The position numbers and the translations under genes were made by a program. Source: Paenibacillus hamazuiensis (GTDB taxonomy: Bacteria; Bacillota; Bacilli; Paenibacillales; NBRC-103111). From it: DNA of 64,000 bases. The notes below the pieces were generated by a model. It searched no databases. It had not been told where the DNA came from and saw only the letters and a program-made list of their open reading frames with translations. The stretch covers positions 4,154,001 through 4,218,000 of the forward strand of contig NZ_JALRMO010000001.1 of NCBI RefSeq assembly GCF_023276405.1, in the 5' to 3' direction. This document shows positions 38,050 to 47,207 of the stretch, piece after piece (the first letter of the stretch is position 1; each line of letters begins with the position of its first letter).

Positions 38050-39033
38050 ATGAAGAAATACTGCTTGCTACTTGCAGCTTTTTTTCTTTTTGGAACAGCG
38101 GGATGCGGCTCATCTGCATCCGAAGGCTCCGCGCATACGGCTTCGGGCGGCGGCGGCAGCTCCGAAGCAGCGGCAAAATCGGCTTCCCCGGCAATCTCCA
38201 TCACAGACTTTGCCGGACGTAAAATCGTGTTCGATACCGTTCCAAGCAAACTTGTCGCTTTGGGCAATGGCGAAATGGACATCGTTTACGCTCTTGGCGG
38301 CAAGCTGGTGGGACGTCCGAACTCGCCCGGAACGGCTGCGGTCAAGGAGGCGTCGGATGTGGAGCAGGTCGGCTCCACCCACAGCATCGATTTGGAGAAA
38401 ATCGCTTTTCTCGAACCGGACGCCGTGCTTGGGAACAATCCGCTTAACATGAAGGATATCTCTGCCGTTGAAGGCGCCGGCGCTAAAATGGTGTTAAGCA
38501 GCGCCAACTCCATCGACGAAATCAAAAAACAGATTCAATTGTTCGGCCAAATGCTGCAAAAAGAGCGGAAAGCGAGTGAGCTGATCGCCGCCATAGACGG
38601 CAAGGCAACTGCTCTTAAAGCAGCGCAGAGCTCCGGGAAACCGAGGGTTTTGCTGGTGTACGGCGCTCCCGGCACCTATATGGCCGCTTTGAACAACTCG
38701 TTAAGCGGCGACATTCTCGCGACAGCCGGGGGAGAAAATATTGCCGCCGACTATCCCTCGTTGGATAACTACCCGCAGTACGCCCAGCTCAATACGGAAA
38801 AAATCGTGAAGTCGAACCCGCAGCTTATTCTCATCATGACCCACGGAAACGCGGATAAAGTTAAAGACGGGTTTATTAAAGAAATGCAGCAAAACGCCGC
38901 CTGGAACAGCCTGGATGCCGTTAAAGCGAACCGTATCGAGGTTTTGCCGGCAGATTTATTCGGCACGAATCCCGGTACCGGTATCGTCAAAGCGCTCGAT
39001 CTGATGAAACAGCTGCTTGACAAGGCCAAGTGA
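38050..39033 (+). CDS. Haem/siderophore-binding lipoprotein (second IsdE-like protein)
   Basis: This 327-residue protein has the lipobox GTAGC (Cys19), a Ser/Gly-rich linker and a cluster A-II binding-protein fold (ITDFAGRKIVF, VALGNGEMDIVYALGG). Where the paralogue at 29272 has a Met in a GNPM motif, this one has QVGSTHSIDLEKI (His111); the second-lobe ligand position is MTHGNADK (His266). The ribosome site is GTGGGAGG. It is first in an operon with permease, ATPase and an IsdG-type oxygenase, so haem is the likely cargo. Confidence 0.88.
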   Translation: MKKYCLLLAAFFLFGTAGCGSSASEGSAHTASGGGGSSEAAAKSASPAISITDFAGRKIVFDTVPSKLVALGNGEMDIVYALGGKLVGRPNSPGTAAVKEASDVEQVGSTHSIDLEKIAFLEPDAVLGNNPLNMKDISAVEGAGAKMVLSSANSIDEIKKQIQLFGQMLQKERKASELIAAIDGKATALKAAQSSGKPRVLLVYGAPGTYMAALNNSLSGDILATAGGENIAADYPSLDNYPQYAQLNTEKIVKSNPQLILIMTHGNADKVKDGFIKEMQQNAAWNSLDAVKANRIEVLPADLFGTNPGTGIVKALDLMKQLLDKAK

Positions 39034-40037
39034 TGACGATGGATATTCAGCAGCGAAGCTTCAGAAGAAAACTGACCGTCATTTTGACGCCTATTTTTCT
39101 TGTTTCTGCTTTCCTGTACGGTCTTACCTACGGCTCTGTCCCGATATCGCTTCATGATATATGGACCGTCTTCACGGCCGACGGGCAGCCGTTTCAAGAA
39201 AAAATTATTATGAATTTACGGCTGCCCAGAGTATTGGTCGGACTGCTGACCGGGGCATGCCTCGCGGCTTCCGGCGCTTTGCTGCAAGGCGTGATGAAAA
39301 ATCCTTTGGCCGACCCCGGCATCATTGGAGTATCGGCCGGCGGCGGTTTGGCCGCCGTCATCTCGATGATTGTATTTCCCGAGCTCAGCTATCTGCTCCC
39401 GATGATGGCGTTTTTGGGTTCATTTCTCACTTCAATTGTTATTTACTCGCTGGCTTGGGATAAAGGAGCCTCGCCTTTAAAAATCATATTGGCCGGAGTT
39501 GCCGTCAACGCTTTACTTGGCGCGGTTACAAGCGGGATTATGGTCATATTCAGCGACCGGGTGCAGGCTGTGCTGCCTTGGCTGGCCGGCGGGCTCAGCG
39601 GTCGGAGCTGGCATCATCTCGGATTTATGGCCCCCTATGCCCTTGTCGGACTTTGTTTGACCGCATTTGCGGCGAAGCCTTCGAATCTTCTGCTCCTGGG
39701 CGACGATTCAGCCAAGCTGCTCGGCCAGAACGTTGAGCTTCAACGGTTTCTTCTTATATTATTGTCATCGTTGCTCGCTGGCGCTGCTGTCAGCGCAGCC
39801 GGCTTGGTCGGATTTGTCGGATTGGTGGTACCGCATGCGATCCGGCTGCTGACCGGCGAAGATTACCGCTTCCTGCTTCCGCTATCCATACCTGCAGGTG
39901 CCGCTCTTGTCGTGCTGGCCGACACCATAGCCCGTTCATGGTTCGATCCGATCGAGCTTCCCGTCGGCATTCTGCTGGCCGGACTAGGCGCGCCGTTTTT
40001 CCTATTTTTATTGAAGAAACGGGGAATCATGCCATGA
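39033..40037 (+). CDS. Haem/iron ABC transporter permease, FecCD type
   Basis: This 334-residue permease starts at ATG 39033, overlapping the preceding stop by one base (TGATG). It has eight to ten helices and the family motifs LRLPRVLVGLLTGACLAASG, QGVMKNPLADPGIIGVSAG and GLVGFVGLVVPHAIRLL. It forms the channel with the binding protein before it and the ATPase after it, whose start overlaps its stop as ATGA. Confidence 0.92.
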   Translation: MTMDIQQRSFRRKLTVILTPIFLVSAFLYGLTYGSVPISLHDIWTVFTADGQPFQEKIIMNLRLPRVLVGLLTGACLAASGALLQGVMKNPLADPGIIGVSAGGGLAAVISMIVFPELSYLLPMMAFLGSFLTSIVIYSLAWDKGASPLKIILAGVAVNALLGAVTSGIMVIFSDRVQAVLPWLAGGLSGRSWHHLGFMAPYALVGLCLTAFAAKPSNLLLLGDDSAKLLGQNVELQRFLLILLSSLLAGAAVSAAGLVGFVGLVVPHAIRLLTGEDYRFLLPLSIPAGAALVVLADTIARSWFDPIELPVGILLAGLGAPFFLFLLKKRGIMP

Positions 40038-40828
40038 CAGCCGTGCAAACCGGGAATATTATGCTTAGGGTGGGCGCTTTTCAGCTTCATGATATATCGC
40101 TGGCTATTCCTGCAGGTCAAATTACCGCTATCGTCGGTCCCAACGGCTCCGGAAAATCGACATTGCTGCAGGTCTTCGCCCGTTTGCTGAATGCGGATCA
40201 AGGTCAGGTGATCATCGACGGAAAACCGCTGAAATCTTACAAGCCGGTTCAATTTGCGCAAACCTTATCCATGCTCCCCCAATCGAAAAACGTTATGCCC
40301 GATCTGACCGTTCGGGAACTGGTTTCGTACGGACGTTCTCCTTACAAACGTCTGTTCGACCGTATGACGTCGGAGGACGAAAACATAGTGGATTGGGCCA
40401 TGGAAGCGACGGGGACAAAAAGACATGAAAACCGGATGTACCATACTTTATCGGGAGGTGAACAGCAAAAAGCTCGTATTGCTCTGGCGTTGGCGCAAAG
40501 GACGGATATTATCCTGCTCGATGAGCCTACCACTTTTCTGGATATCGCCCATCAGCTGGAAGTTATGGACATGCTGCAGCAGATTAATCGGGAGCACGGC
40601 CTTACCGTCATTATGGTGCTGCACGATCTCCAGCAGGCCGCAAATTACTGCCACTATATGATTGCCATGAGGCAAGGCAAAGTTTTGGAAACCGGAAAAC
40701 CAAAGGAAATAATCAATACCCATTTTATGGAAAAAGTGTACCGAATCGAAGCGAAAGTAAAGTTTGAGGACGAATACCCTATCATCATCCCTATCAAAAC
40801 TTTAGAGGCAAACAGGAGGAGTTATTAA
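40034..40828 (+). CDS. Haem/iron ABC transporter ATP-binding protein (FecE type)
   Basis: This 264-residue ATPase has Walker [10 protein letters not shown], signature [12 protein letters not shown], Walker [10 protein letters not shown] and switch VLHDLQQAA. The ATG at 40034 overlaps the permease stop by four bases (ATGA), so I prefer it to the longer open frame, which begins inside the permease gene. It powers the second haem importer. Confidence 0.93.
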   Translation: MTAVQTGNIMLRVGAFQLHDISLAIPAGQITAIVGPNGSGKSTLLQVFARLLNADQGQVIIDGKPLKSYKPVQFAQTLSMLPQSKNVMPDLTVRELVSYGRSPYKRLFDRMTSEDENIVDWAMEATGTKRHENRMYHTLSGGEQQKARIALALAQRTDIILLDEPTTFLDIAHQLEVMDMLQQINREHGLTVIMVLHDLQQAANYCHYMIAMRQGKVLETGKPKEIINTHFMEKVYRIEAKVKFEDEYPIIIPIKTLEANRRSY

Positions 40829-41151
40829 TGGTCATCGTTACAAATACATCGCAAATAACGAAGGGAAATGCGCATAAGCTGATCGAGCGGTTTGACAAAG
40901 TAGGCAAAGTGGAAACCATGCCCGGTTTTCTTGGCCTGGAGGTTCTACTGACGGAAAATACCCAAGAGTATGACGAGGTGACTGTCGTCACAAGGTGGGA
41001 GGAAAAAGAAAGCTTCCACGCCTGGACGCGCAGCGACGCCTTCAAGGAGTCGCATTCCCATGGAAGAGAAATACCGGAGTACATCGTTTCCAATAAAATT
41101 TCGTTTTATGACGTAAAAATCGTAAGGCGGCCGATTGCCGCAGCTCAGTGA
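40828..41151 (+). CDS. isdG: Haem-degrading monooxygenase, IsdG type
   Basis: This 107-residue cytoplasmic protein has a ferredoxin-like antibiotic-biosynthesis-monooxygenase fold. The catalytic triad of staphylococcal IsdG (Asn7, Trp67, His77) is present one residue earlier: Asn6 in MVIVTN, Trp66 in FHAWTRS and His76 in ESHSHGRE. It opens the haem ring and frees iron. The start overlaps the ATPase stop (TAATG) behind AACAGGAGGAG, so import and degradation are co-expressed under Fur. Confidence 0.93.
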   Translation: MVIVTNTSQITKGNAHKLIERFDKVGKVETMPGFLGLEVLLTENTQEYDEVTVVTRWEEKESFHAWTRSDAFKESHSHGREIPEYIVSNKISFYDVKIVRRPIAAAQ

Positions 41152-41179
41152 TATAAATATATCTACATATTTAATAAGA

Positions 41180-41214
41180 AACAGCCCGTGCTTCATTAAA
41201 GAAGACGGGCTGTT
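41180..41214. terminator. Bidirectional intrinsic terminator
   Basis: AACAGCCCGT (41180-41189) and ACGGGCTGTT (41205-41214) are perfectly complementary around a 15-base loop. It closes the haem operon on the plus strand and the hydrolase gene on the minus strand. Confidence 0.85.
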
Positions 41215-41217
41215 ATC

Positions 41218-42372
41218 TTATTCCAGCGCCCCATAGATGACGGAGCGCAAACGCGGATGAATGTATGGCTCGAGGCTCGGCAGCATCTGCTGCATATAAA
41301 CGACGGAAAGCTGCTCCGCAGGGTCGATCAGCACCCACGATCCGGCCAGGCCGGCCCAGCCGAATTCGCCTATCGATCCGTTGCAGCCGCCTTCCGCGGG
41401 ATCGACCATAACCCGTACCCCCAGCCCATAGCCGTACCCTTTCTGCTGCAGCCAATTGTAATCTTTCATCTGCTGCGGTCCCAAATGATTGGAGGCCATC
41501 AGCTGCACCGTCTTGCGGCTCAATATCCGGGCTCCATCCAGCTCGCCGCCTCTCGCCAGCGCCTGCGCAAACCGGGTGTAGTCGCCGATCGTCGACAGAA
41601 GACCCGCTCCGCCGCTTTCATACCTGCATCCCGGCTGATACGGGACTTCCATATCCAATTTAGGGGTCAGCGTCCCTTCTTCCGAACGCTCATACATCGT
41701 ACAAAGCCTATCGCGCTTATCCTCGGGAATACGGAAGAAAGTGTCATGCATCCCTAACGGTTCGAATATTTCCTTCTTTAAAAATTCGCCGAATGTTTCT
41801 CCGGACAGCACTTCGATCAATGCGGCAAGGACATCATGGCTAGTGCCGTACTTCCAGTGCGTGCCGGGGTCGAACGCAAGCGGAATGGCGGCAAGCGCTT
41901 TGGACAATGCGCGCATGTCCATCGTTTCGGCAGCGTTTGCCAGCGCCGCACGGGTGAGCCGTTCGGTTTCCAGGCCGTCTCCGCCGTAGGTAAGCCCCGA
42001 AGTCATCATGAACAGATCTTTGACCCGTATGGACGAGGTTGCCGGGGATACGGTTCTTACGCCAAAATCGTTATACCGGTAAACCTGCGGATTTTTAAAC
42101 TCCGGCAAATACTCCTCGAGAGGATCGTTCAGCAGATAAAGTCCCTTTTCATACAGCTTGAGAGCCGCCACGCAGGTAACGACTTTCGTCATGGAATAAA
42201 TGCGATAAATCGTATCGGGTTTTATTTCGGTTTTCTTTTCCAGATCTGCATACCCGAAGTGCTCCCGATACACGACTTCTCCGTTTTGGACCACCGTACA
42301 GGCGCATCCGGCAGGCCCTTTTTCCACCCATCCCTGAAGCAGCGTACTTAAACGTTCATGTAACCTTTTCAT
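41218..42372 (-). CDS. Serine hydrolase of the beta-lactamase (class C / EstB) family
   Basis: This 384-residue protein has the SxxK motif SMTK (Ser60, Lys63), the second-motif tyrosine in WKYGTSHD (Tyr175) and a late HxG-like region. No signal peptide is seen, so it is probably a cytoplasmic esterase or peptidase rather than a drug-hydrolysing lactamase. It overlaps by 17 bases the end of the small gene upstream. Confidence 0.88.
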   Translation of the reverse strand: MKRLHERLSTLLQGWVEKGPAGCACTVVQNGEVVYREHFGYADLEKKTEIKPDTIYRIYSMTKVVTCVAALKLYEKGLYLLNDPLEEYLPEFKNPQVYRYNDFGVRTVSPATSSIRVKDLFMMTSGLTYGGDGLETERLTRAALANAAETMDMRALSKALAAIPLAFDPGTHWKYGTSHDVLAALIEVLSGETFGEFLKKEIFEPLGMHDTFFRIPEDKRDRLCTMYERSEEGTLTPKLDMEVPYQPGCRYESGGAGLLSTIGDYTRFAQALARGGELDGARILSRKTVQLMASNHLGPQQMKDYNWLQQKGYGYGLGVRVMVDPAEGGCNGSIGEFGWAGLAGSWVLIDPAEQLSVVYMQQMLPSLEPYIHPRLRSVIYGALE

Positions 42373-42589
42373 AACCGAACACTCCCATCGCTACATTGAT
42401 CGTTTGATACTCCTTCCTCAAGCTTTCTGTCAGTCCCAGCCGTTCGTATTGCTCGGGCGGAGCGTCATTCTCCGGCATCATCCGTACCAATCGGCCGATC
42501 ATCGACTTCCCGATTTCCGGGGCGGTCCACTTACAGCGCTGCTCCGGATCCTGAAAAATATCATACAACAAATTTTGGAAATCGTCCAT
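42356..42589 (-). CDS. Small hypothetical protein
   Basis: This 77-residue open frame (MDDFQNLLYDIFQDPEQRC...) is charged, helical in appearance and has no membrane segment. It overlaps the start of the beta-lactamase-like gene by 17 bases, which suggests translational coupling. The ribosome site (GAAAGGG, 13 bases before ATG) is weak. I do not recognise it. Confidence 0.5.
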   Translation of the reverse strand: MDDFQNLLYDIFQDPEQRCKWTAPEIGKSMIGRLVRMMPENDAPPEQYERLGLTESLRKEYQTINVAMGVFGYEKVT

Positions 42590-42660
42590 ACGAATTGTAA
42601 ACCCTTTCAGAACTAAATGCCCTGTAGAACGCGTATTTCCTTGCCTTTATGGATGTACGC

Positions 42661-42689
42661 TTTTGATAAACTTTTAGCTCGCATATAAT
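42661..42689 (+). promoter_or_regulatory. Sigma-A promoter of the DUF488 gene
   Basis: TATAAT (42684-42689) is preceded by TTTTGA (42661-42666) at 17 bases; TTGATA at 15 bases is an alternative -35. The DUF488 start codon follows 38 bases later with ACGGAGGGA as ribosome site. Confidence 0.7.
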
Positions 42690-42727
42690 AGTAAAAAATC
42701 AGTATTCCCACATACGGAGGGATTCGA

Positions 42728-43108
42728 ATGTCCGACTCTCAAGAAATCATATTTAAAGTAAAACGTATATATGCCCCTCCCTCCCCGCAAGACGGTGTCC
42801 GTATCCTGGTCGACCGGCTTTGGCCACGGGGAATTTCCAAAGATCAGGCGTCAATCGACGAGTGGATGAAGGAGATCGCGCCCAGTCCCGATCTCCGAAA
42901 ATGGTTCGGCCACCGGCCGGAACGATTCGCGGAATTCGCTAAACTTTATGAACGTGAACTGGAGGAAGACCCTTCCCATATCCCGCTTGTCCGCAGACTG
43001 CTCGAAACGGCCGCCGATCGGCCAGTCACATTGATCTATTCCGCCAAAGACCCGATCCATAATCACGCCGTTGTACTGCAAAAATGGCTTAATCGCCAAG
43101 GAGGCTAA
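42728..43108 (+). CDS. DUF488 family protein
   Basis: This 126-residue protein shows the family motifs VKRIYAPPSPQDGVRILVDRLWPRG in pattern (visible as IYAPPS, GVRILVDRLWPRGI), WFGHRPERFAEF and TLIYSAKDPIHNHAVVL. DUF488 proteins are small cytoplasmic proteins of unproven function, some linked to stress or nucleotide metabolism. It is monocistronic: own promoter before it, hairpin after it. Confidence 0.88.
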   Translation: MSDSQEIIFKVKRIYAPPSPQDGVRILVDRLWPRGISKDQASIDEWMKEIAPSPDLRKWFGHRPERFAEFAKLYERELEEDPSHIPLVRRLLETAADRPVTLIYSAKDPIHNHAVVLQKWLNRQGG

Positions 43109-43126
43109 GATCAGATAAAGTCGCGA

Positions 43127-43162
43127 AAAAGAAGCCGGGGGGCACTGCCTCCCGGCTCTTTC
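43127..43162 (+). terminator. Terminator hairpin after the DUF488 gene
   Basis: GAAGCCGGG (from 43131) pairs with CCCGGCTCTTTC (43151 onward), with inner GGCA/TGCC pairing. The T content after the stem is modest. Confidence 0.6.
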
Positions 43163-43250
43163 AATTCCCCCCTCCCCGCAGATTTTATGGCTAATTGCCG
43201 AGTATTCATGTAAAATTGAAATACTTAGGGAAAATCTACATGGAGGCATT

Positions 43251-45518
43251 ATGAAATTTCGATCACCGTCTTATTTATTCAAGCTGATGTTATTTTCCAT
43301 CTTGATCGGCACCATACCGGTCATTCTTTTGGGCACCTTTGCTTACTACAATTCCTCCAGGGCCGTACAGGACAAGGTAAACGAGAGCAATAAGCAGCTT
43401 ATGCAGCAAATGCAGATGCGCGTCGAGCAGACGCTCAGGACGATTGACAACTCGGCAACGCAGCTGCTGCAGTCCCCCGTCGTCACCGGCGCCTTCGATA
43501 AAAGTATATCGAATCACGACTTCGAAATGGTGCATGAGCTGTTTAAAGGCATTGCGCAAATTCAAACCTACGAGCTCGGCATCAAAGATGTTTTTCTGCT
43601 GAGCCTCAGCAAGGATTGGATGGTCTCGAGCACCGGTGTAAACGAATACAGCTCATTGGACTTTAAGCCACAGCTCGAAGCCTTCTCCCGTGCGGCAGCG
43701 GGCTCCTTCTGGACACGAGGAGCGGACAATCAGGCGAATTCCTTTCAGTCCATCTACTTTGTGAAGAAGTATCCTTTTAACGCCGTCAATCCGAAAGGGA
43801 TCATTTGCGTCGTGCTGTCGTCCGATGTGATGAAGGAGTTTATTTCGTCTCAGAACGACAAACTCGGCAGCGCGTTTATTCTGGATCAAAATTTCCGCAT
43901 CATCGATCATCGCGACCGGGCTCAGCTGGGAAAGAACATGTCGGAACAACCCTACTTGAAGCCCCTTCTCGAAACGCAGGACGCTTTGGGCCAGTATACC
44001 GCCGAGCTGGATGGAGAGACGGTCACCGTCACATACCGGAAGTCCTCCTACAACGGCTGGAATTATGTTTCCGTGGCCTCCAACGAACAGGTGAACGCGC
44101 AAAATAAAATCATCGGCTGGATGACGTTGCTCGTATGTTTGGCCATCCTGCTGGTCACGCTGATTCTCGCCTGGTTCGGATCCAAGAAGATGTACAGCCC
44201 GATTCGATCCATCTATACGGCTCTGACCGGCATTCCTTCCACGGGCGACGCCCGGAAGCCAACCGGCGAGCTTCAGCTGATCGGGGAACGCGTCAACTAT
44301 TTGATCCGAAACCAATCGCTGATCATGAATGAGCTCAGGGGGCAGCAGGTGCAGCTCAAGGAATTTTTCGTGCAAAAATTGTTTGGCGGCGCCATCCGTC
44401 CGGCAGATTTCGAGGAAAAATTGGGCCTGTACGGTTTGGATAAGCCGTGGCCTTCCATGTGCGTGCTGGCCGTTCAAATCGATACGCTGAAGGATACAAA
44501 GTATGAGGAGACGGACCGGGATTTGCTCATGTTCGCCATCGGCAATATTGTCGGCGAGCTGGTGCCGGCCGAGCAGAGGCTGGTTCCGGTGGTCACGTCG
44601 GATTTCCAGGCGACATTGATCGGCTCTCCGAAGGAAGGGGCCGAGTTTAAAGAGCAGATCTTTGCCCTGTCTGACGAGATCCAAAAGGCCATTTATCAAT
44701 ATTTGGACATGAAAGTGAGCATCGGAATCAGCCGACCGTTCGGCTCGTTCGCGGAAGCCCGGCAAGCGCTGCACGAAGCCGTGACCTCGCTCAAATACAG
44801 GGTGGGGCTGGGACAAGAATCGATTTTGTTTATAGAGGACGTACAGCCGCAGAAGAGCAATTTGTACATGTTCCCGCATGAAGTGGAGCAAAATTTGTTC
44901 GATGCGATCCGGGCGGGGAATGCGGAGCAGTCGGAAGCGGCCTTGAATCGTTTTATCGGGGAGCTGTTCCAGCCCAATACGCAGCATCGGGACTATCAGC
45001 TGTCGCTCTTGCGGTTTCTGGTCGACCTGCTCAAATTCGGGCAGGAATTGTCTATTCCCCTGGATCGGATTTCCGAAGATGAAGCTTCCTTGATCCAGTC
45101 TTTGTTCAAGCTTCGAAACGTGAAGGAAATGGAGATTTGGTTCCGGTCGACGTTTGTGCATCCTTACATTCAGGAGCTGAGCAGCCGCCGCGATTCCCAG
45201 TTCAAGCATATTTCGGAAGCGGTTATCGATATGATTCATCGGGAATTCGATTCGGACCTGACGCTGGAAAAGTGCGCTTCCCGCATCAATTATCACCCTC
45301 ATTATGTGAGCCGTGTTTTCCGTCAGGAAACCGGCACCAATTTCGGCGAATATTTGGCGCAGTACCGGATTGACATGGCCAAGAAATGGCTGAAGGAGTC
45401 CGATCTGAAAATTGCCGAAATCGCCGAACGCCTGGGGTACAACAACTCCGCCAACTTTATTCGCTCCTTCCGTAAAATGGTGGGCATGACCCCGGGGCAA
45501 TACCGCGAAGAGGGGTAA
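43251..45518 (+). CDS. Membrane-bound AraC sensor-regulator (one-component)
   Basis: This 755-residue protein has a transmembrane helix near 12-32, an extracytoplasmic double-Cache-like sensor (about 35-285), a second helix (about 290-310), a cytoplasmic linker region with a GGDEF-like degenerate fold pattern (about 375-510) and a C-terminal AraC helix-turn-helix pair (about 655-755: LEKCASRINYHPHYVSRVF, IAEIAERLGYNNSANFIRSF). It therefore joins sensing and DNA binding without a kinase. It starts five bases after GGAGG. The convergent LplABC-like operon is the likely target. Confidence 0.9.
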   Translation: MKFRSPSYLFKLMLFSILIGTIPVILLGTFAYYNSSRAVQDKVNESNKQLMQQMQMRVEQTLRTIDNSATQLLQSPVVTGAFDKSISNHDFEMVHELFKGIAQIQTYELGIKDVFLLSLSKDWMVSSTGVNEYSSLDFKPQLEAFSRAAAGSFWTRGADNQANSFQSIYFVKKYPFNAVNPKGIICVVLSSDVMKEFISSQNDKLGSAFILDQNFRIIDHRDRAQLGKNMSEQPYLKPLLETQDALGQYTAELDGETVTVTYRKSSYNGWNYVSVASNEQVNAQNKIIGWMTLLVCLAILLVTLILAWFGSKKMYSPIRSIYTALTGIPSTGDARKPTGELQLIGERVNYLIRNQSLIMNELRGQQVQLKEFFVQKLFGGAIRPADFEEKLGLYGLDKPWPSMCVLAVQIDTLKDTKYEETDRDLLMFAIGNIVGELVPAEQRLVPVVTSDFQATLIGSPKEGAEFKEQIFALSDEIQKAIYQYLDMKVSIGISRPFGSFAEARQALHEAVTSLKYRVGLGQESILFIEDVQPQKSNLYMFPHEVEQNLFDAIRAGNAEQSEAALNRFIGELFQPNTQHRDYQLSLLRFLVDLLKFGQELSIPLDRISEDEASLIQSLFKLRNVKEMEIWFRSTFVHPYIQELSSRRDSQFKHISEAVIDMIHREFDSDLTLEKCASRINYHPHYVSRVFRQETGTNFGEYLAQYRIDMAKKWLKESDLKIAEIAERLGYNNSANFIRSFRKMVGMTPGQYREEG

Positions 45519-45622
45519 GGAGCGCACGGAACAAAGAACTCGTTTGTTCATCAAATGCTAACTTTGGCGTTTCTTCCGAATCCTCTCCCATTGCATAGTC
45601 CTTTCGGATCCGCTTGCGATCA

Positions 45623-45652
45623 GGAGGAAAAGGTCCGCTGGCCCTTTCCTCC
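45623..45652. terminator. Hairpin between convergent genes
   Basis: GGAGGAAA (45623-45630) pairs with TTTCCTCC (45645-45652), with GG/CC inside. It lies between the AraC sensor-regulator and the binding-protein stop. T runs are weak. Confidence 0.45.
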
Positions 45653-45670
45653 CTCCGTCAACAAGCCTGA

Positions 45671-47170
45671 TCACTTCGCCACTTTGGCGTATTCCGCATT
45701 CATTTCGTCTATGACCTTGCTTCCGCCGCTTTGCAGCCATTTATCCACGGCTTGCTTCCAGTCGTTTTCATTGATGGCCCCCATGATGAATTTCACCGTG
45801 GCATCCTGAATGATCTTGGAAAGCTCCTTGCCCTTCTCCGTCTCCGTATTGGAGATAAACGGCGCCGCAGGGTTGGCCAGGGCGATCTTCGCGTTGTCCT
45901 GGAACAGCTTTGTGCTGAGCTTCTCCAATTCCGTTCCATAACTTACAACTTCGTTTTGCAAAACCATAAACTGATTGCCGTCCGTAATTTCGGCCTTAAT
46001 TTTCGGATCCGTATTCGGCTTATAGCTGCCGTTTTCCACGGTGTACTGCTTTCCTTCAATTCCGTACTTCATCAGGTTCTGGATATCTTTCTCGGATACT
46101 CTATCGAAATAAGTGAGAATTTGCTTCAGCTCCGCTTCCGTCTTCACGCTTGTTTTCGGAATCATGTACATGCCCAAAAAGCCGGAGCCGGCGCGGGTTC
46201 TTTCACCCTTCGGACCGGAGATGCGGTTGATCAGGTTAATTTGCGCACTCGGAACGACCTTTTTGATGTTATCCTCTATTCCTTTGCCGTCCAGCATATT
46301 ATCGATCCAAAGTCCGGCTTGGCCTTTGTACATCACGGCCCGGCCATCCGGAATGAGCGCGAAGTCCTGATTGATGATTTTCTCGTCATACAATTTTTTG
46401 TAGAACTTCATCGTGTCCATGTAAGCCGGCGTCATATGGGCCGGAATGAGCTTGCCGTCCTTCAGCTCCCATTCGTTCGGACCGCCCATATAAGCCAGGA
46501 TGTCTTTAAAGCCGGCTATAACTCCGCCCTGCATCCCCACGGCAAGCCCGATCGTGTCCTGTTTGCCGTTTTTGTCCGGGTCCCCCGTTGTAAAGGCCTT
46601 CAAAACATTATAAAGCTCATCCATATTTTTCGGCGGCTGCAGCCCCAGGTTCGTTAACCAATCCTGACGGATCATGAGGCCGAAGCGGGCGAGATCTCTC
46701 TCGCGGTACAAGCCGTAAATTTTGCCGTCGATCGATACGTTTTTCAATACGATATCCGACATCTTGCTCAGATTCGGGTAATTTTTAAGATATGGTCCGA
46801 CCTCCCAGAACATGCCGGTGCGGGCTGCGTTAATAATGAAGGAAGCCTTCGGCTCCAGCGCCACAAACGTTTTCGGCAGCTCGCCGGATGCGACGGTCGC
46901 GCTTAATTTATCCGTGTAGGACGAAGCCGGCACCCACGACACGGTAAGTTTCGCATTTGTTTTTTCCTCGAGCTGCTTGAGAACCGAGCTGTCTGCGGGC
47001 ATCGGCTCCGCGTTGTAGCTCGGCAGCATCATCGTCAGCTGAAGCGGACCTTGATTCGCTCCGTTTCCCTGGGTAGCTTGCTCTTTCCCGCCGCAGGCGG
47101 TAATGGCCAACGTTACCGAAGCGAGCAAAGCTCCGGTTTTGACCAGCGTCTTTCGATGTCTTCTGTACAT
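45671..47170 (-). CDS. Extracellular sugar-binding lipoprotein, LplA/LipO type
   Basis: This 499-residue protein has the lipobox AITAC (Cys26). The mature sequence has features of the large LplA group: MMLPSYNAEP, EKTNAKLTVSWV, FGLMIRQDWLTNLGLQPPKNMDELYNVL and DPDKNGKQDTIG. These bind complex oligosaccharides, often plant or yeast glycans. It is the last gene of the lplB-lplC-lplA-like operon read leftwards and starts 38 bases after the LplC-type gene. Confidence 0.92.
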   Translation of the reverse strand: MYRRHRKTLVKTGALLASVTLAITACGGKEQATQGNGANQGPLQLTMMLPSYNAEPMPADSSVLKQLEEKTNAKLTVSWVPASSYTDKLSATVASGELPKTFVALEPKASFIINAARTGMFWEVGPYLKNYPNLSKMSDIVLKNVSIDGKIYGLYRERDLARFGLMIRQDWLTNLGLQPPKNMDELYNVLKAFTTGDPDKNGKQDTIGLAVGMQGGVIAGFKDILAYMGGPNEWELKDGKLIPAHMTPAYMDTMKFYKKLYDEKIINQDFALIPDGRAVMYKGQAGLWIDNMLDGKGIEDNIKKVVPSAQINLINRISGPKGERTRAGSGFLGMYMIPKTSVKTEAELKQILTYFDRVSEKDIQNLMKYGIEGKQYTVENGSYKPNTDPKIKAEITDGNQFMVLQNEVVSYGTELEKLSTKLFQDNAKIALANPAAPFISNTETEKGKELSKIIQDATVKFIMGAINENDWKQAVDKWLQSGGSKVIDEMNAEYAKVAK

Positions 47171-47207
47171 GTAGAAATCCTCCCTTTTTCCTAATCCTAT
47201 TATATCT

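Noticed and set aside
43653-45554. A 633-codon open frame on the minus strand
   Set aside because: It is antisense to the AraC sensor-regulator, whose domains, ribosome site and length are convincing.
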